Position numbers and translations under genes: made by a program
Shown here: positions 22,056 through 35,244 of the stretch, piece after piece
How the letters are laid out: the number at the start of each line of letters is the position of its first letter
How positions within the stretch are numbered: the stretch's first letter is position 1
The notes under the pieces: model-generated
What the model was told of the DNA's origin: nothing
Database searches by the model: none
Seen by the model: the letters and a program-made list of their open reading frames with translations, nothing else
Assembly: GCA_964030475.1 (NCBI GenBank)
Contig: CAXIPT010000014.1
Span: forward strand, 603,675 to 667,674
DNA from: Tethya wilhelma
Taxonomy: Eukaryota; Porifera; Demospongiae; Tethyida; Tethyidae
Direction of reading: 5' to 3'
Length of the DNA stretch: 64,000 nucleotides

Positions 22056-22499
22056 AATTTTAGCCCCTCCCATTCCAAACCGTAGCATGCACTCGCTAGA
22101 TTAAATGCTCTCTAAAGCTTTGTAACAACAAAAAGAAAGCTTTTAAAAGTTGATATGTATTGAATTCTGGCCAAAGATGACTGCTAAGCAGCATTGCTAA
22201 ACGGTAAGTGTGCAAAAGAATAGTGCATTATAATACGTATACTGAAGCATAGATTTCGCGACCAAAAAAAGGGGACTATGCTCTTTGGTTATGTTAAGAT
22301 GTTGTCAGGTTGTCGTTGAGTCTGCTCTTAACAAGCTAGCTTCCTCGTGAGAATGGTATGTTTAGAGGTCCAACTAACAGAACAATAATTAGTGAGCTCT
22401 AATTGGATCCACTAGTCATCCTCTCATTGGCGTAGCCAGAGGGGCCAGAGGGACATTTGCCCCCTTGTGCAATGAACATCAATGATCATGATCATATTA

Positions 22500-22852
22500 C
22501 AGTAGAACCTCGATTATCCGAACACCTTGGGGCACAGCCTAACTTCAAGTGTTCGGAAAACCAAATTTGTTCGGATAACTGAAGCGATAAAATTACGCTT
22601 GTTTTTACCGCTCTAGCAGTAGCCACGATAGTTTTACTAGCTCTTTAGCATCTCAGAACACTAATAGATTGTATTTTTCTTCGATCAAACTTGAATAATA
22701 GTGACCGCGTGCACGATTACGTAAGCCTCAAGCTCGAAAAAAGGGCGGAGTCTGTTCAGATTTGTTCTAATTAACCGAAATTTGGTCTTCCAGCTCTGTT
22801 CGGATAATCGAGCGTTCGGATAAGTGAGGTTCGGATAATCGAGGTTCTACTG
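22500..22852. repeat. pogo/Tigger-like MITE with TA duplications
   Basis: Starts cagtagaacctcgattatcc and ends with its reverse complement, flanked on both sides by TA. The CAGT-GAACCTC-ATTATCCGA end is typical of pogo/Tigger members of the Tc1/mariner superfamily. 353 bp, no transposase, so it needs an enzyme from elsewhere. Confidence 0.85.
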
Positions 22853-23029
22853 TACTAATCATTTCACTATTATGAAGCATCCTGATGTACTTTTTCACCA
22901 TCCCAAGGTTTGGATGGTGCATGATTTGGAATATACAAACTGCTAGTTAGCAGAAAATCATGAGTCCTATGTATGTGAGCAATTTTCATGGCATAATGAA
23001 GATCCAATGCCAACATTGCAGTATGTGTG

Positions 23030-23413
23030 TTACATATTACTCAGTACAAGTATGTCCTTAGAGATGTTGCTAATACTAAGTGAATCCCGAGGAATCTGGA
23101 ATGAAACATTTTGCTCAGGACTAATGGAAGCTATAATTTTTCTCTTCCCTCCTCTGCCTGGGAACAAAATGTGAAAAAAAAACTCCATGCATTTTTGCAA
23201 TGGAATGTTGTTCTGAGGTTGGTATAGGGAACAAAGAGAAGTATTAGATTGCATTATACTTTCAGGTATTCTGTAAGATGATGAGTTGGTGAGTGATTCC
23301 CTCCAGATGTTAGAGAGAATGACAACCAAGGCCCGAGCCAGAAAGAGAGTGGATCTTGCATGGGGTTGACTTGTCGAAATACCTGCATTGGTTGGATTGG
23401 AGATATATTGCAA
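23030..23413 (-). other. Unassigned 127-codon open frame
   Basis: An open frame on the - strand rich in Ser and Ile (for example RIPESIMQSNTSLCSL) with no motif I know. It lies between repeats. It may be a gene fragment or chance. Confidence 0.15.
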
Positions 23414-23499
23414 TGATTATTAGACCTAGCTATTACAAAGTATTCAATTCCTAAATATTGAAGACTGTAAAGTTACAGAGAGTTCAGCACAACCAGAAA

Positions 23500-24000
23500 T
23501 CTTCAGGTATTACAGGGCAGGAAGCGAATATTCGAATTCCAAATAATACACACCTGCATATCTGGAAATGGTCGTCATCTTAAATTTATGCATGAGAGTA
23601 GAAATGAATGGCTGCCATACGGAGAAGGCACTTTTCGCCTTGTATCTAGCCACTAGATGAGAGACACAAGCAGGCGATACCAAAAGCGGGTGAAGACAAA
23701 GAAACTAATTCGTTTAAGAATCAGCTTCTGAAAGTGAAAAGTCTTCAAGAAACGCTGAAATAACATAGAAGAAGAAGATCATGGAAAATTGGAAGTTTGG
23801 CATATTTCAGTTTGGTACTTTAGCGATGGTTTTAGGCCATGTTTTTAGGCTTGTTAGAAAGAGAATGATAGCTTGAGAAGCCTTTTAGTGGCAATTAAGC
23901 GCTCAGTTTTTGCAGAGTTATTTGTGTGAATATTTGTATTGCGCTAACGGGCCATCCATGCCATTCCTATGTACCCAGTACTACTGTACTGGGAATAAGA
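23500..24000 (+). repeat. R family repeat
   Basis: Carries ttcgtttaagaatcagcttc, a GAA-rich tract (agaagaagatcatgg), gccatgtttttaggc and an end made of the palindrome cccagtactactgtactggg. Other copies: 26515-26560 (end only), 27430-27560, 28320-28440, 29100-30070, 32190-32695, and inverted at 38790-39060 and 51010-51485. Confidence 0.7.
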
Positions 24001-26514
24001 TTACAACTATGCAATTACCTATTACAGGCTAGTTGCTACTTTCTCTTCCACTGGCAAAAATAAGTACCTTTATTATCCCGTAATTATATATATACTCTAG
24101 TTAAAGCATGAAAAGTAGCTTGATTGCTAGATTCTTAACAAAAAAATTCTTTATGGATGCAATTTTGTGAGGCAATAAACATACTTTATTGGAATTCGCA
24201 AGGCTAAGTCAATCAAAATTAGAAGGGCTTCAAAGTTCAAACTTACTGGCTTAGCACCTGCTGGTTTTGAATTCTATGGGGAAAAAACTGAAGTACTGAG
24301 CCAAGCTTAAGGATTGCAGTTAAAAACCAGATTGAAGCTTCACCATGGCCATGCACTGGTACAGCTAATAATTGCTGAGATCTCTGCATGTATAGTATTA
24401 TGGTTATAATTATACGTTGTAACATAATCACACAAATAGAACTTGTTGGTTATGTTGGTAACATACCACACAAGTAGAATTTGAGATTATAGTAACTGCT
24501 AAGGAACTTTAAGTGCAATACATTGTGGGACGAGCCAGAGAGAGGTGTGGTGGTGTGGTGTAATGGTGTTGGTATAATATATACGTAATGGGTCAATGTT
24601 GTAATTATATTAAATATGATTATTATTAGTTTTGTAATTGAAGTTTCATTCACAAAGTAAAGGATGGCCTAGAGATAAGGCCTGTGTGTTCAGTCTGATT
24701 CCACTGGTTTGTAATAGATATTTTTCTCAAGGAAGGAACCAGATCAGAGCTTGCTCCACGCACCTCCTATGTACATGTCTTTGTGTGTTTGGTCTCTCTC
24801 CTTCCTAACCACCCACCTTGGATGGTAATCTTGGGGGGATCTTTTTCTCCACAGAGCACCTCCAATGCTCAACAGAACCAATGGGCTGAGCTGACAAGGA
24901 CAGGTATGGAAAAAATTCCAAACATGCATCACCAAGAGTACGTAATAGCTTAGGGAGAGTGTCCTGTAGTACTGTGTTACAGCTGTTTGACGGGTTCATG
25001 ACATTTTAATGTTATTGACACGCTTGAGAATGGCCTCCCTCTCAAAATACAAGTATGAAGCCATGCATGCTCCAAGCTAATGCAATGCATGAATAACACA
25101 TTGCCAGCAATGCCCATAGAACTGAGGACATCCGGCGCGTGGCCGTATTTACGTTGGATTGTTCAATTATTTCGAAATGCTAATATTTCATATTATGCTT
25201 AGCCACACCCCCAATTCTAACGTGACGTCATAATTAGGTCTCAGCGATGCAGCTAGCCTGCTAGCTGAAGTAAAGTCTTGTAAAGAAGGCCTAGAGGTAG
25301 CCAAATCAGGACAGAGACTGTAGAACATGGTCCCCACTTACTCCAGAGATCGTCAAACAAGAATCAATGAACTCCAAAGACTGTCACAGGCAAGCTCAAT
25401 CAAGACTGGCTTATCATCATCATATAATTTTACTATGACTTGTATATAGCATCTCTATGTTCTTATGTATATAAATACGATTGATCTATATGCTGTCTTT
25501 ATTATGAATGCCATTGTTCATATAGCATAGGCTTTTGTATAAATTTATTTCATATAAAATTTAATGACAGATAAATAATTATTATGAAAATTATCTAAAC
25601 TTACCCGTAGTTCATAGTGCCCAGTTTGGCGCCTACACTACACCTCTACGATCCCAGTATAACAAGCTCCAAGCTAGTACCCATCCCTGAGTGATCAACA
25701 CGCTCTCAAGACTCACAGCTAATCACAAAGGGGGTCCTAGACTGGCCTACTGCCAGCCCACAAAATAATCACAAGGCAGATACAGCAACTCAGCTAACAC
25801 GCATTTAGACTCACAGCCAACCTTGTCGCCAACTGCTTGTGATATGGGAATGCTGCTAAGGTATGCACACACAGTAGAAAAGCTGTACACTTCTTGAGCT
25901 CTCTTTGGCGCCATAGCCTGGGTCTTACTCTGAACAAACCACCAAGTTGTGACGTTTCCAGACGGTTACGTGACGTCATAATTACTTCCGAAATTGGACT
26001 TAGACTCAAAATCATAGGCCAGTTTTCTAAACTTAACGGCCAAAAAGGAAAAAATTCACTGGCTGTGCAGGTCAATTTTCATCCCATACGTACTGTATAC
26101 ATGTCATATTAACAAAAAAATGCTAACAAAATTGTGATTTTTTTCGAGTGACTGTTTAAATGCAAATAAAAATTACAAAAAGTGTAAAGTGTAAATTTTG
26201 TATAGATAAACAATGGCGACTTGAGCGAGTCGGAAGTGAGTAAAAAGGCATGCCAAGAACAAAGTTTCAGAGCTCGAACCTGGTATGAAAATAAACTAAA
26301 CTAAGTGTAGAACAGATCTAGAGGCTAACAAAATTCAGAGCTTACCTTGGATTTTCAGAGCGCTACTCTCCCCTATAGTACTAGTACAAAATCTTGTTTG
26401 AGTATACGGAGAAGTATACGGAAATATTTTTGGTCATGTCCACCCATTGCTGGCAATGATTATTCCGAGGCTATGCTTGGGTTCAACTGAGATGTTTCAT
26501 GGACATCTTGGCAG
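24001..26514. other. Gene-free stretch
   Basis: About 2.5 kb with no supported gene. It is AT-rich, with short open frames lacking recognisable motifs. The nearest thing to structure is a GT-rich run near 24545-24570. Confidence 0.4.
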
Positions 26515-26800
26515 ACCAAGGGCCATCCCTGTATACCCAGTACTACTGTACTGGGAATAAGTAAAAAAAAAACAACATTGGAAATGTAATGAGATATCTA
26601 ATCGTAAAAAGAAAGTAAACAGAGTGTGTGTACAAGTCTTCCTTTGTGGGCTGCATTAAGTACTCTCTTCCCGTACCTCATGTTGCCCATAGGAATAATT
26701 CTTTACACACTCTGCCAGCCATTCCATCTTGCTTGCTTGCTTTTTACCATTTGGCCATTCCTAATGTTTTTTTTTTACTTGTTTGTTCTCTTTTTTTTTT
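26515..26800 (+). repeat. R end joined to an F foldback
   Basis: The palindromic R end (cccagtactactgtactggg, 26539-26558) is followed directly by taagtaaaaaaaaaacaaca and a diverged F foldback to about 26800. This direct contact suggests R and F are opposite ends of one composite element, met here head to tail. Confidence 0.55.
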
Positions 26801-26856
26801 CATAATTCTACATTCGAGTTTGTGTATATGGTAGTTATGTGTACACTATCAGCATG

Positions 26857-27206
26857 CATTGGCGTATCCAGCATGGTGCTCAGGGTGCTCGAGCACCCCC
26901 CTGGCTCAGAAAATGACGTCATCGCGCGTAAAAGCAGCGCTCAAGACGAGTGCAGTTCAATGAATTATACTTGAAATAAATAAAATATAAGCTGATATGA
27001 CTTTAAATTTACTTTCAAGAGGGAAATTTTACATAAGATTGGAAAAAAAGCCGAAAAAACTGCAGAACACGATGCCATCTCCGCTGAATAACTATTAATA
27101 ATTTTGCTCACGTGATAAAAAGTGGGCGTGGCTACCCCAAAATTCCCGGCACTTTGCACCCGCATTATATCAGCACCCCCATAGCTGAAATCATAGATAC
27201 GCCACT
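26857..27206. repeat. MITE with TGGCGTATC ends
   Basis: The left end cattggcgtatccagc and right end gatacgccactg are inverted. The 5-bp sequence gcatg flanks both sides. The termini resemble CAGTGGCGTA-type hAT-like elements, but the flanking duplication is shorter than the usual 8 bp. The interior is non-coding. Confidence 0.55.
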
Positions 27207-27588
27207 GGCATGGATAATTAAAATTGTATACATATAATCTATGCTATCAGTAAGTGAAGCAGGGGCTCAGCCAGGAGCTATATACCTACCAAAATTTACT
27301 CATTAAATTTTTTTAATTACATAACAAATTAGTCTATTCACCTTCTAACTATTGAAGAGTGAAAGGTTACAGAGTTCTGAACTTCAGCACAACCAGTAAT
27401 CTTCAGGTAAAGTGGCAGGCAGCAAATATTTAGATTCCAAATAATGCACACTCACAAATGGCAGCCATTCATTTCTACACTCATGCATAATTCAATATGT
27501 GAAGACAATGGTGCCAAGTTTGTTGGTTTTCTCGAAGTGAACAGTCTTTGAGATATAATCATAGAAGAATGAAGGCACCGATGGTGCA

Positions 27589-28231
27589 TAAGCCTCGGCA
27601 CACTCAACTAGTTAGCAAAGTTACATGCATACATTCTGTAAAAGAATGTATCATAATTATTCACCTTTAGGCCCAGGCATGCATGTCATGGTAGGCCAGC
27701 CTGAAAGAGGCTGAGTTGTCTAGTCACAATACGCTTATACATGCATATGGCCCAGGTTAGCCACATTGGTAACTGTGCATGGTGAAGCAGCTAATGTCAC
27801 GGATGATGAGCTTTGCTATGATTATACATGTATTGGAATGCTCACCTGCTGTCAGATAGTGAAGTCTAAACTACATAAATTTGAAATACTGATGCATTGG
27901 CTCACAGGCTACAATTATGTAAAAATGTATGCATGCCCTATATATTATATGCTTACATAGAAAGCAGGCCAACTCCTGCCTGTCTTGCCAAACAACACTG
28001 ACTAACAGTAACAGCTGAATCTCTGTGCTTCCATTCCACAAAAATTCTAGATAACGCACACCAAATCAGTAGGCGTGGCCTCGAAGCTAAGCGCTAAAAG
28101 AAGCACAAAAGCCTCAAATCTCAGCAACTACAGTGTTTTGGACAGCAAAAAATATATGTTTACAAGGTCATTCAGAGTTATGAACGTAGGTGCCATCGAT
28201 CTAGAGCTGCCTTTCTTGAGATTTTGATGGA

Positions 28232-28268
<37 letters not shown>

Positions 28269-28315
28269 ACGACTACCGTAATCCTCCGCACGTGCTACGC
28301 ACGCGCCGAGGCTTA
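27589..28315. repeat. 727-bp MITE with TAAGCCTCGGC ends and a (GACA)n array
   Basis: The ends taagcctcggc and gccgaggctta are exact inverts. A GACA array sits at 28225-28266 near the right end, followed by ctccgcacgtgctacgcac. No coding capacity supported. Confidence 0.65.
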
Positions 28316-28319
28316 ATTA

Positions 28320-29110
28320 GTTCGGTACCCTAGCGATGCCATGTTTTTAGGCTTTTTAGAAAGAGAATGAGCTAAATAGTAGCTTTAAAAGGCTTTTAGT
28401 GCCAAGTGCTCAGGTTTTGAGTTTTTGTCTCAGGTCAGTCATGCTTTGTAAGCTGAGAAGAGCCTACAACACAAACTCATTTTTCTCATCTTGTTTGCTG
28501 GACAGTCACAATGCTAAAAGAAAGTTAGGATACTAATCACTGTATGGTACATGCATGACAAGCATACAAGAATATTATTATAATAATACATTCATCAACT
28601 GATAGATACAAGTAAAAAAAAAACAACATTGGAAACGTAACCAGGAATGGCTAAATCGTAAAAAGAACGCAAACAAAGGCTGTTAGAGTGTGTGCAGAAT
28701 TCTTCCTGCATGGGCTACATTTAACAATCTCCTTATTGAGTCTCTCATTTTGCCCACAGGAATACACACTCTTAACAGCCATTCCATCTTGTTTGTGATC
28801 TTTTCCATTCTGCGGTTACATTTCTAATGTTTTTTTTACTTGTTTGTTCTCATTTTTCCATATTTCTACAAATTACATTTGAGTTGGTGTGTGTAGCTAG
28901 CTACTGAGCTAGTAGTCTGGCTCACTGAGCCAGCGGCGGGCTGCTACTTGAAGTCACAACTGTTGTATAGCCTGCTTGATACTGAAGTGAAACACACATC
29001 TCAGTCATTTGGAGGCAGGAGCTGTATCATAGTCTTTCTATATGTTATGATAATCAAAGTCCTGATTCATCTCTTAAGAAGAGCAAGGTATCACAAAATA
29101 TTTCCAGGCA
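28320..29110 (+). repeat. R fragment, F foldback and T block
   Basis: 28320-28440 is part of R; 28608-28850 is a shortened F foldback (acaagtaaaaaaaaacaaca to tttttttacttgt); 28868-29100 is T. This repeats the F-T-R order that continues in the next block. Confidence 0.65.
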
Positions 29111-30072
29111 ACTTCAGTGCATTTAATTCCAAATAACGCACACTTTTGTGGGTCGTCAGTTCAAATTTTCTAGAATTATGCATGAGTGTAGAAATAATGG
29201 TGGCCATATGGAGGAGGCGCTTTTCGCCTTTTTTTTTTTTTATAACAGTTTTGCAAATGCATGCAAGGATGTACAAAACAGCATTACACTAAATTCAAAT
29301 GTACACCCAAACTAAATATTATACTCAACAGTACTAAAGTAAAATTACTGACTACACAAGAAAGAGACGACATTACGTTTAAATGATACAAATGAGTCAC
29401 AGTCTGTAATCTCTCTTGGGAGCGTGTTCCATAACTTAATGATGTTTGGGAAGAATGAACTTTGATAAGACCTTGACCTCGAGAATGGCATGGTTAGGCT
29501 AGATGAGTGAAGGCATTGGGTGCTATACACACACTCACGACTCTGCAATGGAGCATTGTCAAAATATGTAAGACCATGTAGTATTTTATAGAGGTGACAG
29601 AGACTGGCAGCAGCTCTTCTCAGTTGTAGTGTAGGAAGATTTGATTGTATCAACAGATCAGAGTAGGGAGATTCCCAGGCTCTGAAACAGACACGTAGTG
29701 CGAACTTTTGGACATCTTCCAATCTGGTAATGTCACCAGTGTATGTTGGATTCCAGGCAATGGCTGCATACTCAAGATGAGGTCTAATAAATGAAGAGTA
29801 GAGCTTCAGTAGTGTTTGGGGAGATGCCTTGTATCTAGCTACTCAATGAGAGGCGCTAAAAACCGATGGCAAAAGCGACTGTACCAAGTTCGTTCGTTCA
29901 AGAATCAGCTTCTAAAAGTGAATAGTCTCTGAGAAGAAAAGTTGAGCCAAGATAGAAAAAGAAGAAGAAGAAGATGGAGAAAATTGGAGGTTTGGCATGT
30001 TTGTGTTTGTTACTTTAGCGATGTTTTTAGGCCATGTTTTTGGGCTCATTAGAAAGAGAAAGAGCTAAATAG
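29110..30072 (+). repeat. R family repeat interrupted by a LINE
   Basis: Sequence parallel to 32185-32600 is split by an insertion at 29231-29825. The 5-bp gcctt flanks the insertion on both sides. The right part ends at the N at 30073. Confidence 0.7.
29231..29825 (-). pseudogene. 5'-truncated LINE, reverse transcriptase C-terminus
   Basis: On the - strand: SFIRPHLEYAAIAWNPT, then LEDVQKFALRVC, RRAAASLCHLYKILHG, SYQSSFFPNIIKLWN and FKRNVVSFLC. These are the C-terminal signatures of CR1/L2/jockey-like LINE reverse transcriptases, downstream of the catalytic core. An A tail (T run on + at about 29229-29241) lies at the 3' end and a gcctt duplication (29226-29230 and 29826-29830) flanks it. 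The 5' truncation is typical of incomplete target-primed reverse transcription. Confidence 0.85.
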
Positions 30073-30073
30073 N

Positions 30074-31886
30074 TATGTGCTGGCCACGAGTTGACTGAAC
30101 TGATTTGCGCATGCGCGTATTTCCATTAAATGCTCACTGTCATTAACTGCCCTTTATACCCTAAATGCTATTTAATGTCCCTAGCAAGCATTTACTGTTG
30201 CCATGCATGCAGCCCCCACATGCACTAAGCTTAGGAATTAGTTGGTTTATTTGGCAAAATGTTTGAGGGGCAGTGCGAGCTCCATGAGCTGATGGTACTG
30301 TATGATGAGCGCTGGCTCACCGGAGCAGTGCCTGTTTGCAGTAACCACCAGGATGGAGACGCCCAAGGTGAAACCCTCCAAACAGGCTCCGCTCAGGTGA
30401 TTCTGCTTAGACGTTTGACCTCTTGCCACCCTAGGGACTGATGAAGATGTATGTACAATAACTGAGTAAGATAGCTGTGTGATAACAATGAGTATATAAT
30501 GGTCATGGTGGGGTGCTGTATACATATAGTAAATGAGAAGCAAGTATATGGCAGCGATTAAATGAGGTTAACTGGCTTGGTGATAGCAAACAGAACTCAA
30601 ATGAAGCAGCAATAGTGGGTTATAATTCCTTGGTAGCGGCAGTGTATTAATGTTAAGATGATAATAAGTGCTGGATAGCTAATTGTCTATGTTTTTTGCT
30701 GAGGTGAATGTAACGGTGGTAGGCTGTGCTTCGCCATCTGCCTAGCAGTTTGATGTTGTATGAAGATAGGCCCACCTGGGCTGCCGAGGTGGCTGCACCT
30801 ATCCTGAAACTATGGGTGTTGTAGGACTTGGGGTTATGGCCAACCTTCCGAAGTAAGTAGCGTAGGTGCTTGAGACAAGAGCGTCTGGTGAGAGGGGTAC
30901 CATTGTCAAAGACAAACAGTGGTCCTGATTGTGTGGTGTGTCTGCTGTGTGTTAGGTAAGATCTCATGGCTGTGTATGGGGACGTGGGTCCTTGAGACTG
31001 TGGAAGTGAGATTGTGCAGCCGCTGTGGAGTTGGTCAGTTTTGGACCTTTTGAGATGGTAGTTGAGGTGTCCTTTTGACCACGATATGTCGTCTACTGAT
31101 GGATGGATATGTGGGTCAAACTGTTTACTGGTAGGTGTGGTAAACTCACTTACCCGTAGGAAGCCATAGAAGGCTAGAGTGAATACACTGAGAGCATGCG
31201 CTGGTCATGTTTGCTGTACGAGTGTGACTGTGTAGTAGTGAGTTCAGGAGTCTGAGAGTGATTGGCTGTCTTATGGTCTGGCGTGGCTTAGAGTTGAGGC
31301 ATTGAACTCTCGTGGCACCTCTAATGACCAGGGTAAGCCTGTAATTGTGTCTGGTAGGGTCTGAGAGTCCGTGCTGACGGTGGAAGCTCCCGACAGCTGC
31401 AGTGTAGACTTTGATTGAGGCTGGTGCAAGTGACCTGCTGAGGTCGACTGCAAAGTAAGCCAGTGTCTCCTTACTAGCAGGTAGGGGTTGGACATGGTGT
31501 TTGGAACAGAAGCATAGGAATCGCTTGACTCCAGTGCTGTATGTAGTGTGGGTTGATGAGGCTAGTGAGAATTGAAGAAGGTCCCTAAGCTGGGCATTCA
31601 GAGCTGTCTGAGTATGCCAGGGGTTGGTGTAGGGAACTTGTTTGCCTGTGGTGCAAGAGAGAAAAAACGAGTAAATTGTTGTCTGGAGAGAGCATCCGCC
31701 AGGTCATTGCTTTTGCCGGCAATATGTTTGAGTGTAACGGTGAAGTTATTGTGTGCGGCAACAAGAAAAAGCTGGCGTATGAGTTCCATCAGTTTTGGGT
31801 GCTTAGAGGATTTGCCCTCCCAGGCATGGACAATGGCTTGGTTGTCACAGTAGAAGCGAATACGTTTCCTTGACCACTGATGTCCC
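30074..31886 (-). mobile_element. Truncated DIRS/Ngaro-type element, second copy
   Basis: Nearly identical to 53652-55370 of the complete copy and in the same orientation. It holds the 3' noncoding part, the tyrosine recombinase (intact 104-codon piece 30653-30967 with HSFRIGAAT and YHRYI) and the end of RNase H. A small deletion near 31218, where the full copy has gtttgagccttt, breaks the recombinase frame. Next to the 3' end lie 98 bp (30074-30171) that match the 5' end of the full copy (58439-58535). Both sides stop at single N bases (30073, 31887). Confidence 0.85.
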
Positions 31887-31887
31887 N

Positions 31888-32695
31888 CATTTTTCCATAT
31901 TTCTACAAATTACATTTGAGTTGGTGTGTGTAGCTAGCTACTGAGCTAGTAGTCTGGCAAGCCAGACTTACTGAGCCAGCGGCTGAGCTGGTACTTGAAG
32001 ACGGTCACAAAGCTGTGTAGCCTGCTTGATACTGATCGAAGTGAAACACACATCTCAGTCATTTGGAGGCAGGAGCTGTATCATAAGGTTTACTTGTCTT
32101 TCTATATGTTATGATAATCAAAGTCCTGATTCTCTTAAGAAGAGCAACCAGGTATCACAAAATAGTTCCAGGCAACTTCAGTGCATTTAATTCCAAATAA
32201 CGCACACTTTTGTGTGTGGAAAGGGTCGTCAATTCGAATGTTCTAGAATGAGTGTAGAAATTAATGGCGGCCATATGGAGGAGGCGCTTTTCGCCTTGTA
32301 TCTAGCTACTCAATGAGAGGCGCTAAAAACCGATGGCAAAAGCGACTGTACCGGAAGAAACCAAGTTCATTCGTTCAAGAATCAGCTTCTAAAAGTGGAT
32401 AGTCTCTGAGAAAAGTTGAGCCAAGATAGAAAAAGAAGAAGAAGAAGAAGAAGAATAAGAAGAAGATGGAGAAAATTGGAGGTTTGGCATGTTTGTGTTT
32501 GTTACTTTAGCGATGTTTTTATGCCATGTTTTTGGGCTCATTAGAAAGAGAAAGAGCTAAATAGTAGCTTTAGAAGCCTTTTAGTGCTAAGCGCTCAGTT
32601 TTTGCAGAGTTATTCGCGTGAATATTTGTATTGCGCTAATGGGCCATCCGTGCCATTCCTGTGTACCCAGTACTACCGTACTGGGAATACAACTC
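31888..32695 (+). repeat. T and R repeat blocks
   Basis: 31890-32190 is T and 32190-32695 is the cleanest R copy in the window: tatctagctactcaatgaga, a GAA array near 32430-32470, gcgctaatgggccatccgtg, and the terminal palindrome cccagtactaccgtactggg. Confidence 0.7.
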
Positions 32696-32814
32696 TTACC
32701 ACAATAATGAAGGCACCAAGGTGCACAACCCTTGGTGCGTACATGTATACTGAATCTTATAAGTATTTTGATGGTATTTGATGTGTTACAGCAGTTTATT
32801 GTGTAGTCTATTAT

Positions 32815-33840
32815 GTGACCGAATTTTGGAAAACCGACCACTTCGAGCAATCCACGAATTTTGAGATAGCGATTGCATTTTAATCTACGTCATTGCAGCT
32901 ACCTTTTTTTTCAAATTTGAAGCGTCTAGGCGCTATAGTTTTGGAGATATGAGCTCAAATATAACCGTTCATTCCAATTTTACTCGCTAAAATTGTAATC
33001 GAATACGTTGTTAAGTGAGAGTACACGAAATCCGTATACTATCTGTGTTACAACGAATTTATGTTTGTGGTACAATTTTCGTGTAGTATCAGAATATGCA
33101 TGAAGTTAGTTGAAGCGCTAGTTAAAACTTACTTTAGGAGCCTTTTTAAAGACACAGAAGACCAGGGAACCTTCCAGGAGCCAGCGAGGTAAGTAAGTCT
33201 ATTAAGTAGAATAATATAGCAGGTGGGCTGTAACTAGAGTAACTAGGCTATTAATGGTGCAGAAATAAGCGCCCAATAGTAAATGCATGTATCTATTCCT
33301 ATTCTAACAGTAGAAAATAGTCTAGCTAATACTTATTACCCATAATCATAAGCGCTTAGCTTCTAACCCCCACAGATTTCATTGCAAATTTATAATACAC
33401 AATGTACACAACATTCATTCATTATCATGCACAGATAAACAGCTCCTGGCTTAGCCCAGCAATTCTGCAACACTGTAGGCCGTCTTCTGATCATCTGAGG
33501 GAGATTTCTTTCTGTTAGAAGTGTTTAGTTCATGAACAATGTATTGTTTTTTGTTGCAAATTAAATATGCATTATTATAATGAGATGCATAGCGGCAGCT
33601 GCATCATGTACTTTATCAGAATAATTAATTAATGAACATGGCAACACATCCCGTCTACTAACGGGAGAGAAGCTAGCCATGGCTGACATAGCTGCATTCA
33701 AACGCTCATATCTCAGCAATAGAAGCAGCCCTTCCCATAAAATCACGTCTGCAGCTCGCCAAGGTATGCCCCTCCAATTTGATGCAAAAATCTTTTTTTC
33801 GCGCGCGCGTCGCATATTACGCTAAAACCGCCGATTACCG
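32815..33840 (+). repeat. Third, diverged member of the GTGA-end element family
   Basis: Left end gtgaccgaattttggaaaac, then ccacgaattttgagatag, parallel to the left ends at 34009 and 36698. Toward the right it carries catatctcagcaatagaagc and gctaaaaccgcc, parallel to the right internal parts of those elements. A matching inverted right terminus was not found, so the copy looks truncated. It lies just upstream of the gene starting at 34000. Confidence 0.5.
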
Positions 33841-35244
33841 TTGATTTCATATGCGTTTGAACATTGCGTAACGCCCATCCGTACCGCGTGATGATATTCA
33901 TTGTCATTTTGCCGCCTAGTTAGAGTTCATAGGTTAGTAGTGCTGGTCATATTTGTCAGTTTGAGAAGTTGAGAGTTTGCTGGTGCTTGGTTCATTAAAA
34001 TGGAATATGTGAGGCTCCAAGCGAAAACCGGACGTTTGGGAATTTCCGCGAATTTTGAGTTAACTATTCCATGTGTATCTAGGCCTTTCTAGGAAGCGCA
34101 TATCAAAATTTGGTGCGCATAGCTGTTGTAGTTTTCCAGATATTGCTCTTGCAAGCAGCCCTGCCTCCACTCGTGGCTTCCTGGTAAAACAGTTGTAAAC
34201 CTGTTGCTATGTAAACTATGGGCGGTTCGTATACTCTCCGTATCTTAATTAGATCATGTACAGTACATGCTGAATATTACCACAGCCAGCCACGTGGGGA
34301 CTAAAATTATTTAGTGAGAAGCGAGTAGCTAGGAAAGAAGACTCAGGAGACGGCTACTGGACTCAAGGAGGTGAGCGCTTGCTAGCAGAGAGATAGATTG
34401 TAGGTATAGTAAGTTCCAAGAACTAAAATAAGCCTCAAAATAACCTGTACGCAATCGCAGTACAGGGAGAGGCAATACTTTAATACGAGTAGAAAGCTAC
34501 TGTATGTAAGCGCTTGGATTAGACAAGCACGTATAAAGCTTCAGCTTACCTTTCTGCCCATGTGCTGTAGCAAAATTCTGAGATCAGTCAGCTTATAGAG
34601 CACTGAGAACGTCGAATGAACAATTTATTTTTGTGGCAGCTGCCTAGCTCATTAATATTCACTACGGTCTGTTGCACAGCATAGCAACAGTTCTCCGTGT
34701 TATAAGTGGCGTTAGGGAGAGAAGGTTAGCCAATTAAAAAATTCGCTATTAACCCTTTTGTGACTGTTGAAATTAACTCAGTGTGTACTTCACTTACAGC
34801 ATTATCTTTTTACTGCAGGCATTACTTGGAATATGAATCATTGTCTGAATTAATTCTCTTGCATATAATATTTTCAGTATAAATTTACATTGTCACTGAC
34901 AACTGATGACCCAGAAGTTACATGCACATGCCAGTGCATGTAATTACTGCCCCCCTCTCGCTGGACCTTGATGCTGTCAGATTGTATGACATGCATGGCT
35001 AAAAATATTGATCACAGTTTTATTTACTGAGATGGATTGTCCACGTTCACTGGTAGTGAAACGTAGCTATACCATGAATGCACTAATATGCTGCAACAAT
35101 ATTAATTTTTATAACATTGTGAGATTGATGTAAGATGCTCCAAAATATATTCCTCTATTAGGTAGATATTCATCCTACTCCAGATCAAAACCTGCAAGTT
35201 GAAACAGAATGATTATATATAGCTAGTACTAAAAGAACCGGATT

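Noticed and set aside
28225..28266. CRISPR-like or other spaced array
   Set aside because: GACA units are contiguous with no spacers; a simple microsatellite inside a MITE in an animal genome.
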